Part shown: positions 1-5,687 of the stretch, piece by piece | Position numbering within the stretch: the first letter of the stretch is position 1 | Layout of the letters: each line of letters opens with the position of its first letter | NCBI GenBank assembly: GCA_017414585.1 | Contig: JAFQLN010000003.1 | Coordinates: forward strand, 1 to 5,687 | Reading direction: 5' to 3' | DNA length: 5,687 nt | Source: Clostridia bacterium | GTDB taxonomy: Bacteria; Bacillota_A; Clostridia; Oscillospirales; CAG-272 | Program-made: the position numbers and the translations under genes | Notes under the pieces: generated by a model | Seen by the model: only the letters and a program-made list of their open reading frames with translations | Database searches by the model: none | What the model was told of the DNA's origin: nothing

Positions 1-10
1 AAAATTTTAT

Positions 11-76
11 AGGTATAGAATACCATTAACACAGGTATAGAGAACAGCCTACGCAGGTATAGAATACCAAATTGCC
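11..76. repeat. Three-unit direct repeat array, 22-bp period, with dyad core
   Basis: Units begin at 11, 33 and 55, exactly 22 bp apart. Each starts with AGGTATAGA. Units 1 and 3 share a 14-bp core, AGGTATAGAATACC (11-24 and 55-68). Within it GGTAT and ATACC form a 5-bp inverted repeat around AGA. Unit 2 (33-54) keeps the first 9 bp but its right half has drifted, which breaks the dyad. The remaining 8 bp of each unit are not conserved. The array may continue left of the window. A spacing of about two helical turns would place repeated dyads on one DNA face, as in iterons or tandem operators, but a simple minisatellite is also possible. Confidence 0.75.
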
Positions 77-83
77 TGTTTTT

Positions 84-128
84 CCCTCATCCGTCACTTC
101 GTGACACCTTCCCCACAAGGGGGAAGGC
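84..128. repeat. REP-like double-hairpin intergenic element
   Basis: Two adjacent palindromes are visible: GTCAC/GTGAC around TTC (93-105), and CCTTCCCC (107-114) pairing with GGGGAAGG (120-127) across a 5-nt loop. From memory, the combination of a CCCTCATCCG lead, a short variable hairpin and a CCTTCCCC-ACAAG-GGGGAAGG hairpin matches a dispersed intergenic repeat common in clostridial and other genomes. I cannot search to confirm this. Neither strand has a T-run straight after the second stem, so it is not a standard intrinsic terminator, although it could act in RNA stability or 3'-end formation for the HAD transcript. Confidence 0.6.
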
Positions 129-235
129 TTTGGTGCAGACCGAACGGACACCTGACAGATATACCTTCAACTTCAAATTTTCATATATAAGTAAATGCTG
201 TTGCCGTGAGCGAACGGCTTGCTTTTGAAGATGGG

Positions 236-1000
236 TCAGCAGTCCGTGAGCCGCTCGAGCACTTCCCATACGCCTTCGCAGGTGCGTCCGACTGCCGCCT
301 TCACTTCTTCTCTGGCGTTCGCAACCGGATAGCCGTGGAACCGCGTCAGCATGGCGATGTCGTTGATATTGTCCCCGAAGGTATAGATGTTCTCTTCCGG
401 TATGCCTGCGAGGGCGGCAATCCGTGCACTTCCTTCACCTTTGTCCATGCCGGATGCCACCACATTGAGTCCTGAACCGTTCTGGAGCGCGTTGACGGCG
501 TGTCCCCAGCGGCGGTTGATTTCTGCGGCGGCTTCCATGCAGTCGGCGTCGCTTTTGAAAATAATATCCAGCTGTGTAAAGGACGGAACTTGATCGGCAT
601 CTTCGGCTGTATGCGCTTCATGACGGCAGAACCCGGGCTGCAGGGCATAGTGGAAGCGTTCCTTGCCGATGATGCAGTCCACGGAAACGCTGAACCGTTC
701 CCCTGCATATTCGATGATCTGCCGCAGCGTGCCGTCCTTGTTTTCCGCATCCACACAGAAATAATACGTGCCGTCGGGCTTGATCGCCATGGCGCCGCTG
801 CAGGTTACGATGAAGTCGAATTCGATGCCTTCACGCAGCATTGTGTGGTATATATTGTAGTCCCGTCCGGTGGCAATGCCGAACAGATGCCCGGCTTCGC
901 GAAAACGGCGGATGGCTTCGCGGTTTTGTGCGGACACGCCGCCGATGTTGATCGTCCCGTCAAAATCGGATGCCGCAAGATAACGTCTGTTTCCTGTCAT
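236..1000 (-). CDS. Cof-type HAD-IIB family phosphatase (second of tandem pair)
   Basis: Predicted cytoplasmic, Mg-dependent haloacid dehalogenase-type phosphohydrolase of 254 residues, a normal length for the Cof/YidA-like IIB group. All four HAD motifs are present: DFDGT (residues 12-16; D12 nucleophile, D14 acid/base), ATGRD (43-47; T44), DKGEG (186-190; K187) and GDNINDIAM (209-217; D210, D214). The region between motifs II and III is the expected size for a C2B cap, which sets substrate choice. The start at base 1000 is preferred because its ATG overlaps the TGA of the upstream HAD gene (ATGA, 997-1000) and a GGAG lies at 1012-1015. The same frame stays open to 1117, but those residues are low-complexity and overlap the neighbour. 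It is clearly a paralogue of that neighbour. The substrate is unknown; a sugar phosphate is plausible from context. Confidence 0.93.
   Translation of the reverse strand: MTGNRRYLAASDFDGTINIGGVSAQNREAIRRFREAGHLFGIATGRDYNIYHTMLREGIEFDFIVTCSGAMAIKPDGTYYFCVDAENKDGTLRQIIEYAGERFSVSVDCIIGKERFHYALQPGFCRHEAHTAEDADQVPSFTQLDIIFKSDADCMEAAAEINRRWGHAVNALQNGSGLNVVASGMDKGEGSARIAALAGIPEENIYTFGDNINDIAMLTRFHGYPVANAREEVKAAVGRTCEGVWEVLERLTDC
997..1000 (-). promoter_or_regulatory. ATGA stop/start overlap coupling the two HAD genes
   Basis: On the minus strand the four bases ATGA contain both the ATG of the downstream HAD gene and the TGA of the upstream one. A GGAG at 1012-1015, inside the upstream reading frame, lies 11 nt before the ATG, slightly farther than ideal. 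The arrangement is a classic sign of translational coupling and decides the start of the second gene. Confidence 0.85.
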
Positions 1001-1770
1001 TTTTTCAGCTTCTCCGGTTTTTCGAGAGCGAGAATGTGATCGAGCAGTGCCCCTACGCTGTCGAAGGTGAATTCTGCCGCCGCTTTGACTTCTTTGCGGG
1101 CATTGGCAACAGCACATCCGTGGAAGCGCGTGATCATCGCCATGTCGTTCATGTTGTCGCCGATGCAGTAAATGTTGTCGTCCGGTACGCCGACGATGGA
1201 AGCATACCGCGCAATGCCCGTGCCTTTGTCCACGCCGGCGGGGGGAATATCGACACAGGTGCCGTTCTGGAGGGCATTGACAGCGTGTCCCCAGCGCGTA
1301 TTGATCTGTGCCACGGCATTTCTTGCGTCCTCATCGGAGCGGAAGGCGGTGTTCATCTGCGTGAACGCGGTGAGCTTTGCGGCTTCTGACGGAAGAAGGG
1401 TGCTGTCCCGGTTGAATGAGGGATCGGTCGCAAAGGTATGCCGTTCGCGGTCGAGAACCGTGCTGAGCCAGGTGCGGTAGTTTTCCCCGAGGAAGGCGGC
1501 AATTGCGCCGATGCAGTTGTCGGTGTTGGGTGCCGCCTCGAAATAGTGATAACTGCCGTCCTCCCTGATCGCCATGGCGCCGTTGAGCGCGAGGACGAAA
1601 TCGAACTCGATGTTTTCGCGCCGGAGCGTTTCATACATCCAGTAATCGCGTCCGGTGACAAGACCGAACAGGTTGCCTGCCTGACGGAAGCGGTGAATGG
1701 CGTCGCGGTCCCGTTCGGAAACGCCGCCGCGGTTGAGCGTACCGTCAAAGTCTGAGCCTGCTATGTACAT
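997..1770 (-). CDS. Cof-type HAD-IIB family phosphatase (first of tandem pair)
   Basis: Predicted cytoplasmic HAD phosphatase of 257 residues. Motif I is DFDGTL (7-12; D7 and D9), motif II VTGRD (38-42; T39), motif III DKGTG (181-185; K182), and motif IV IGDNMNDMAM (203-212; D205, D209). The catalytic set is complete, so activity is expected. The middle of the protein (about residues 80-175) would be the C2B cap. The start is well supported: AAGGAG at 1778-1783 sits 7 nt before the ATG, and motif I begins at residue 7 as usual. The gene follows the kinase after a 79-bp structured gap and overlaps the next HAD gene by 4 bp, so the pair is probably translationally coupled. The family dephosphorylates sugar phosphates, other small phosphates or cofactors; the specific substrate cannot be read from sequence. 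Confidence 0.94.
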   Translation of the reverse strand: MYIAGSDFDGTLNRGGVSERDRDAIHRFRQAGNLFGLVTGRDYWMYETLRRENIEFDFVLALNGAMAIREDGSYHYFEAAPNTDNCIGAIAAFLGENYRTWLSTVLDRERHTFATDPSFNRDSTLLPSEAAKLTAFTQMNTAFRSDEDARNAVAQINTRWGHAVNALQNGTCVDIPPAGVDKGTGIARYASIVGVPDDNIYCIGDNMNDMAMITRFHGCAVANARKEVKAAAEFTFDSVGALLDHILALEKPEKLKK

Positions 1771-1777
1771 GGTGTTT

Positions 1778-1783
1778 CTCCTT
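1778..1783 (-). promoter_or_regulatory. Strong Shine-Dalgarno site of the first HAD gene
   Basis: AAGGAG on the minus strand, 7 nt upstream of the ATG at 1770. It is the best ribosome binding site in the window and fixes this start. It lies just past the foot of the 1795-1838 hairpin, with an unpaired A/C-rich linker between them, so the hairpin as drawn leaves the site open. Confidence 0.85.
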
Positions 1784-1794
1784 TTTGGTTTGGG

Positions 1795-1848
1795 TATCGG
1801 ACAGCTCTGTTGAATCCGCCGGGCAGAGCTGTCCGGTAATACGGCGGA
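1795..1848 (-). promoter_or_regulatory. Strong intercistronic hairpin with competing loop pairing
   Basis: In the gap between the kinase and the first HAD gene, bases 1795-1809 and 1824-1838 form a 15-bp stem. Twelve pairs (1798-1809 with 1824-1835) are perfect; one of the outer three is a wobble. The loop is 14 nt. Loop bases 1815-1821 (TCCGCCG on the plus strand) are also perfectly complementary to 1842-1848 (CGGCGGA), just 1 nt past the kinase stop, allowing a pseudoknot or a mutually exclusive fold. No U-run follows the stem in the transcript; the next bases are A/C-rich and lead to the HAD ribosome binding site. It is therefore not a normal intrinsic terminator. Likely roles are mRNA processing or stability, or tuning expression between kinase and HAD genes (inference). 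Confidence 0.55.
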
Positions 1849-1849
1849 A

Positions 1850-2872
1850 TCAGCGGATCATGCGCACCGTACCGTCGCCGGATTTCGATGCCATGACCGC
1901 TTCGATTTCACCCACGGAAGCAAGAAGCGCGTCTCCGTGAATCGAATGCTTGAGTGCGTTGGCAGCCGTTCCGAATTCGATGGCTTTTTCGGGTGCGAAT
2001 CCGTGCGCGTTTGCGTAAATCACACCCGCACTGAGCGCATCTCCGCCGCCGACACGGTCAACGATGTGCACAGCATATTCGTTTGCGCGGACAAAGGTGC
2101 CCGATGCGCGGTCGTAAAGTACAGCGGAAACGAGATTGTCGTCCGCGGACAGGCTTCTGCGCAGGGTGAGGATGACCTGTCCGATATCGTACCGTTCGAT
2201 GAGCGTTTTCGCAATGGCATGAAGCCGTTCGTTTTCGTCAGCCGCATCGGAGCGGACGTCAAGCAGCAGGGCGGCGTGCTCTTCGTTCACAACGAGGGTG
2301 TCGATGCCCTTGACCAGCCGGCGCATGACCGATCCCGCTTTGTCCGGCGTCCAGAGTGCGGCGCGGTAGTTGATGTCGCAGGTCACGCGGATGCCTTTAT
2401 TTTTGCAGAAATCGAGCGCGCCGCGGAGAATCAGAGGCATATCTACGGACAGGGCGGCTGTGATGCCCGTAAAGAAGAAATCCGTGGAGCCGGAGAGGAT
2501 GGCGTTCCAGTCGTATTCATCCGGCTTGGACTGGGCAATCGAGGAATTTTTTCGGTCATAAATGACTTTCGAGGCACGAACGCTGCTTCCCTTTTCGAGA
2601 AAGTAGATACCGATGCGTTCGCCGCCGCGCAGAATGTGCTCCGTTTGTACACCCGAGGCACGGATGGACTGGATTGCCGCGTCGCCGATGGCGTGATCGG
2701 GGAGCTTGGTCACAAAGGATGCTTCTTCCCCGAAATTTGCCAGAGCAGCGGCGACATTGGCTTCCGCACCGCCGTATACGGCATCAAAGCTGTCCGCCTG
2801 TGTGAAGCGGTATGCGCCGGGCGGGGCAAGCCGGAGAAGATATTCGCCGAAGCAGGTGATTTTGAATAGCAT
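1850..2872 (-). CDS. kdgK: PfkB-family carbohydrate kinase, probable 2-keto-3-deoxygluconate kinase
   Basis: Predicted cytoplasmic ribokinase/PfkB-fold enzyme of 340 residues, typical for the family. The expected reaction is KDG + ATP to KDPG + ADP, feeding KDPG aldolase and central metabolism. Visible motifs: GGAEANV (34-40) in the N-terminal substrate-binding signature, DINYR (166-170), NEE (196-198), and DRVGGGDA (272-279) with D278 as catalytic base and the glycines as anion hole, then KHSIHGD (308-314) near the nucleotide site. The DRVGGGDA form, rather than the ribokinase-like DTTGAGD, together with DINYR and KHSIHGD, is what I associate with KDG kinases. The ATG at 2872 puts the first beta strand (KITCFGE) at the right place, but no purine-rich ribosome binding site precedes it. 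Other sugar acids or a fructokinase-like substrate cannot be excluded. It lies 100 bp after the hydrolase gene. Confidence 0.88.
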   Translation of the reverse strand: MLFKITCFGEYLLRLAPPGAYRFTQADSFDAVYGGAEANVAAALANFGEEASFVTKLPDHAIGDAAIQSIRASGVQTEHILRGGERIGIYFLEKGSSVRASKVIYDRKNSSIAQSKPDEYDWNAILSGSTDFFFTGITAALSVDMPLILRGALDFCKNKGIRVTCDINYRAALWTPDKAGSVMRRLVKGIDTLVVNEEHAALLLDVRSDAADENERLHAIAKTLIERYDIGQVILTLRRSLSADDNLVSAVLYDRASGTFVRANEYAVHIVDRVGGGDALSAGVIYANAHGFAPEKAIEFGTAANALKHSIHGDALLASVGEIEAVMASKSGDGTVRMIR

Positions 2873-2972
2873 GGATATAAACGCGGAGAAAACTTTTTTG
2901 AAAAAAAGCTTTTCCCCGCACCCCTTTCAAAAAACTTTATACAGAAAAATGATTTTTGATGAAATCGGCTGC
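2873..2972 (-). other. AT-rich gap between hydrolase and kinase, possible weak promoter
   Basis: This 100-bp gap separates the hydrolase stop from the kinase start. On the minus strand a TATAAA (2936-2941) could be a -10 box. The hexamer 17 bp upstream (TTTCAT, 2959-2964) matches the -35 consensus poorly, so a kinase promoter here is only a possibility. An A/T-only dyad (2945-2957) lies right after the hydrolase stop. The left two thirds is taken up by the hairpin and C-rich tail described separately. No small gene or strong Shine-Dalgarno site is visible. Confidence 0.4.
2884..2938. repeat. Long A/T-rich hairpin with C-rich tail, clostridial repeat-like
   Basis: Bases 2884-2899 and 2902-2918 form a long imperfect stem: CGG with CCG at the base, one A/C mismatch, GAAAA with TTTTC, a single-base bulge, then a T-run facing an A-run. 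A second copy of one arm in opposite orientation, TTTCAAAAAA (2925-2934), can pair with TTTTTTGAAA (2894-2903), giving an alternative fold. Between the two lies a CCCCGCACCCC block. From memory this layout recurs between genes in gut Clostridia, so it may be a dispersed element. It could also act as a terminator or 3'-stabilising structure after the hydrolase, with the T-rich arm inside the stem rather than after it. Confidence 0.5.
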
Positions 2973-5687
2973 TTACGCTTTCTTCATGCCGTATTTTACG
3001 AACGCGTAACTCGGGACGTAGCCTCTGCATTCGCGTCCGCGCCATTCCTTTTCAAAGGAGAAGGTGCCGGGGCCGACGCCGTACGGTTCGGGATCGTGAC
3101 GGTGGTGCGGACCCATGGTGTTGCGCATGGAGTTGGAGAGAATGACGGTGATTTCGTTGTCGCCTTCGGTGAGCAGCGGTGCCAGATCGAGCGTACGTTC
3201 AAAGAGCATCGTGCCGGCTTTCTGCCCGTTGACAGCAATTTCCGCCGTTGCGAAGCGTCCGTCGAGTTTCAGAACCGTGGGCTTGCCTGCGGTGTAGCTG
3301 TAGGTGAATGCGGTTTCGATTCTGCCGCAGAAGAACGGGAAGCCGCCGCGGACGATATTTTCCGCAGGAACGACGGAAGGCTGTGCGGTGAGGGTGAAGG
3401 TACCGTCGAAGACATCCGCATTGCGTTCGCGTTCGGTGAAGCTGCCGTCACAGCGGACGCTGAAGTCGCCGATGAGGTACATATTTTCGATTTCGGTATC
3501 GAAAACGAGGCAGTTGCGGAGCGATTCGGAAACGCCGCTGTAGAGGACGTAGTAAACGTAGTCGCGCTGGTAGTGGTTGACCTGTACGATGATTTCGTTC
3601 ACGCCTTCATGCGTGAGATGGCTGATCTCGGCGGAGGCGAAGGATTTGTCGAACCACCAGTCGTTCTTGTCGGGCGTGATTTCGGTGCCGTTGACGGTGA
3701 CACGTTCGTACATGGGTTCGAGAACGGCTTTGAGCGTCTTCGGCTGATATTCGAGCGTGAAGGTGAATTTCAGGAAGACCTTGCCGCTGTACTGTTCGCG
3801 GAGCAGATTGTCCTTGATGCCCATGACGGACAGCGGTTCGTCGTAGGTGATACCGTCGTTTGAACGGGAGGCTGTGTCGAGGGTGAGAACATTGGTCGGG
3901 TGTGCGGCGAGCTTGACAGTCTTCGGAACCGGGATGAAGGTGCGGGGCAGGGCGGGCTTTTCGGTCAGGGGCGCGCAGTCGATGTCCTGTCCGCTGACGA
4001 GAACAAAGGATGCGGAGTCCGTGAAGGAGAGAACAGCGGTGCCGTCCGCGATGTATACCGGTTCAAGTTCCATGATGTAAAGATTCAGCTTTGCCCACGG
4101 GAATCCGGTTTCGGGAAGCTGTACGTGCACGTCTTCAAGGGTGTTCGGCGTAATGTTCGTGATGTAAACGAGGATACCGTCGTCTGTCAGGCGGGTCATG
4201 TGGCGCAGCTGGGGTACGCCCTTGCCGTTTTTGGTGATGACGGTTCTGCGCACGCCGAAGAGTTCTTCGCGGGTCATGTTCGCTTCAAGCCAGCTGCAGT
4301 CCGCGGGAACACCGTCGATGCAGTCGGGCTTTCTGTCGAACAGCCAGATCTTGCCGCCCTGTGCGATGAAGTCCTTCAGGAGCGCGGCGGTGGATGCATC
4401 GAGGGAGTAGGTGAACGGGATGATGACGGTGTCGTACGTGCACTGACCGACGGTGATTTTTCCGTTTTCCACGGATGCCATGCGCTGCATCATCCATTCG
4501 TCGCCGTAGTGGTAGGGAATCTGGTTGTGTCCGAGGAGACGGGACAGCTCGAAGAACTTGCCTTCGATTTCGGAGAGGGAACGGTGGTCGTCCTTCTTGT
4601 ACTTGCAGTATGCGCCGTGGATCGGATGGATCACGAGGACGGGCGCGTATTCCTGTCCCTGTGCGAGTGCGGCGCCGAGATTGTTGAAATAGAGGTTGAA
4701 TTCCGTTGTGTACGCATCCCACGGATTGTGTTCGGAATAGTGCTGGGGATAGTCGCGCTTTCTCTGACCGCGTTCGGAGTACGGGTAGAGGTGCTGGCAC
4801 ATAACATTGACGCCGCCCGCGTACTGTACTTCCGCGATTCTCTTCAGTTCGGCGGGAGAAACGTCCCAGCCGCAGCAGGCGAACATTTCGGACAGAGCTT
4901 TTTTCTTGCCGAGCTGTGCGCACGCGGAACCGAGCTGCTTGAACGAGATGTCGTCCTGTATGCCGCGTCCGAGGTAGTCAACGCCGGGGATGGTTTCGTA
5001 TTCATAGAAGGGCATACATCCGCCCACACACATCATCTGTCCGCCGAGGGAGGATTCTTCGACCGCGTGTCCGGTGATGCCGCAGCCGTTTTCGTTGCAC
5101 CAGTCGTAGATTTTCTTGATGAAATTGTTAATGAACAGCTTGTGGATGAGGTAGTAGTAGCGGTAGCGGAAAGTGTCTGCACCGTCGAAATCAAAGAAAA
5201 TGGCGGGCAGGTGCTCGAAGATGGAGCAGCCGTATGCCTTTTCAAATTCAGCGGGGAGCGTGTTCGAGTAGGGATGACCCCAGCGGTAGTACTGCGGTTC
5301 GTCGGTGAAGAAGCCGGGCATGGCGGTGCCGAAGTCGTCTGCGGACAGTCTGCGCTTGTATTCCGCGTGGGTAGCTTCAATGAACTTGTCGGTGATTGCA
5401 CTGTCGAGGGTATCGACATAGCTTTCGTCAAAGCGTCTGTAGAGGATGAGGTAGTTTTCCTCGCCGCAGTCTTCGGTGATAAGCGTGAAGGATCCGTCCG
5501 CGTTCTTTTTGTAAACGGCGATCACGGAACCGGTTTCGTAGATGTCTTCGCCGATTTCGGGGAACGCGCCGTCCTTGTGTTCAATGGAGAGGGCGAAATT
5601 CTTCTTGTCCTTGAGCAGTTCGCCGCCTGCAAATCCGCTCGGCCAGCCGTTTTCGTCGTAGGACCATGCTTCCATGCCGAGTTTGCG
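2973..5687 (-). CDS. Large glycoside hydrolase, GH106/GH2-like multidomain, 5' end missing
   Basis: 904 residues plus stop are visible and the frame is open to the right edge, so the true start lies outside; the ATG at 5675 (counted as residue 1 below) is probably internal. A TIM-barrel-like catalytic part spans about residues 1-340, with YDENGWPSG (6-14), FFTDEPQ (122-128), GHAVEES (202-208) and LSEMFACCGWD (261-271). The acidic residues in these motifs are catalytic candidates. Residues about 344-447 look like the amidotransferase-like fold seen in GH42-type enzymes. Two beta-sandwich regions follow; the last (about 755-875), with VNGQKAG and NSMRNTMGPHH, resembles GH2/GH106 sugar-binding domains. 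About 19 cysteines in the visible part suggest a cytoplasmic enzyme, though a signal peptide cannot be checked. The substrate is unknown; alpha-L-rhamnoside or a uronate-linked oligosaccharide is a guess from family resemblance and the kdgK neighbour. Confidence 0.85.
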   Translation of the reverse strand, partial: RKLGMEAWSYDENGWPSGFAGGELLKDKKNFALSIEHKDGAFPEIGEDIYETGSVIAVYKKNADGSFTLITEDCGEENYLILYRRFDESYVDTLDSAITDKFIEATHAEYKRRLSADDFGTAMPGFFTDEPQYYRWGHPYSNTLPAEFEKAYGCSIFEHLPAIFFDFDGADTFRYRYYYLIHKLFINNFIKKIYDWCNENGCGITGHAVEESSLGGQMMCVGGCMPFYEYETIPGVDYLGRGIQDDISFKQLGSACAQLGKKKALSEMFACCGWDVSPAELKRIAEVQYAGGVNVMCQHLYPYSERGQRKRDYPQHYSEHNPWDAYTTEFNLYFNNLGAALAQGQEYAPVLVIHPIHGAYCKYKKDDHRSLSEIEGKFFELSRLLGHNQIPYHYGDEWMMQRMASVENGKITVGQCTYDTVIIPFTYSLDASTAALLKDFIAQGGKIWLFDRKPDCIDGVPADCSWLEANMTREELFGVRRTVITKNGKGVPQLRHMTRLTDDGILVYITNITPNTLEDVHVQLPETGFPWAKLNLYIMELEPVYIADGTAVLSFTDSASFVLVSGQDIDCAPLTEKPALPRTFIPVPKTVKLAAHPTNVLTLDTASRSNDGITYDEPLSVMGIKDNLLREQYSGKVFLKFTFTLEYQPKTLKAVLEPMYERVTVNGTEITPDKNDWWFDKSFASAEISHLTHEGVNEIIVQVNHYQRDYVYYVLYSGVSESLRNCLVFDTEIENMYLIGDFSVRCDGSFTERERNADVFDGTFTLTAQPSVVPAENIVRGGFPFFCGRIETAFTYSYTAGKPTVLKLDGRFATAEIAVNGQKAGTMLFERTLDLAPLLTEGDNEITVILSNSMRNTMGPHHRHDPEPYGVGPGTFSFEKEWRGRECRGYVPSYAFVKYGMKKA

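Larger units (their letters stand above)
1..235. other. Non-coding region downstream of the HAD gene pair
   Basis: This 235-bp stretch follows the last HAD stop codon and has no credible gene. From left to right it holds an AT-rich edge, a three-unit array with 22-bp period (11-76), a double-hairpin block (84-128) and an AT-rich segment (about 129-235). A short dyad, GCCGT at 203-207 and ACGGC at 214-218 with a 6-nt loop, lies just past the HAD stop. It lacks a U-run in the direction of transcription, so it is at best a weak terminator. Short open frames here have no ribosome binding site and no recognisable protein features. Confidence 0.7.

Noticed and set aside
11..76. CRISPR array
   Set aside because: Repeats are only 9-14 bp and the intervening sequence only about 8 bp, far too short for CRISPR repeats and spacers, and no cas gene is present.
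107..127. Intrinsic terminator for the HAD transcript
   Set aside because: Good 8-bp stem but no U-run on either strand and more than 100 bp past the stop; better explained as part of a repeat element.
379..386. Extra copy of AGGTATAG from the 22-bp array inside the second HAD gene
   Set aside because: Single 8-mer within the conserved coding stretch before motif IV; not in phase with the array and lacks the dyad, so chance.
1001..1117. N-terminal extension of the second HAD gene to a start at 1117
   Set aside because: It would overlap the first HAD gene by 121 bp and add a Cys/Arg-rich tail without homology; the ATG at 1000 with the ATGA overlap and motif I near the N-terminus is far better.
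1937..2869. Plus-strand open frame of 310 codons opposite the kinase
   Set aside because: Full antisense shadow of the kinase gene with no family resemblance and no start signal.
2706..3863. Long plus-strand open frame of 385 codons across the kinase start, the gap and the hydrolase end
   Set aside because: It lies antisense to two well-supported genes, spans the structured gap, has no ribosome binding site or recognisable domain, and its composition follows from codon bias of the opposite strand.
4285..4923. Arg-rich minus-strand frame of 212 codons inside the hydrolase
   Set aside because: Out-of-frame shadow of the hydrolase; low-complexity Arg/Pro-rich composition typical of a wrong frame in GC-rich DNA.

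Overview
The window holds a run of genes all read on the minus strand. In transcription order (right to left) they are: the 3' part of a large glycoside hydrolase whose start lies beyond base 5687, a PfkB-family sugar kinase that looks like 2-keto-3-deoxygluconate (KDG) kinase, and two closely related Cof-type HAD phosphatases. The last two genes overlap by 4 bp. No gene on the plus strand is convincing. The coding DNA is moderately GC-rich and the gaps are AT-rich. Two gaps carry palindromic blocks that resemble intergenic repeats I recall from gut Clostridia (Oscillospiraceae/Ruminococcaceae-like). An uncultured gut or rumen Clostridia is therefore the best guess, but no marker gene in the window proves it.

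Layout: 1-235 is non-coding. It has a three-unit array with a 22-bp period (11-76), then a compact double-hairpin block (84-128), then about 107 bp with little visible structure. 236-1000 and 997-1770 are the two HAD genes. 1771-1849 is a 79-bp gap with a strong 15-bp hairpin whose loop can also pair with bases just after the kinase stop codon. 1850-2872 is the kinase. 2873-2972 is a 100-bp gap with a long A/T-rich hairpin and a C-rich tail. 2973-5687 is the incomplete hydrolase.

How the genes may work together (inference): the hydrolase, probably cytoplasmic, would trim an oligosaccharide. The kinase would phosphorylate KDG, the common intermediate of galacturonate, glucuronate and unsaturated-uronate breakdown, to KDPG. 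The HAD pair would remove phosphate from a sugar phosphate, either as a side branch or as overflow control. This fits a small pectin- or uronate-type carbohydrate locus, but no lyase, isomerase, KDPG aldolase, transporter or regulator is in view. The genes are ordinary family members. The less explained parts are the 22-bp array, the structured gap between kinase and HAD genes, and the tandem HAD duplication.
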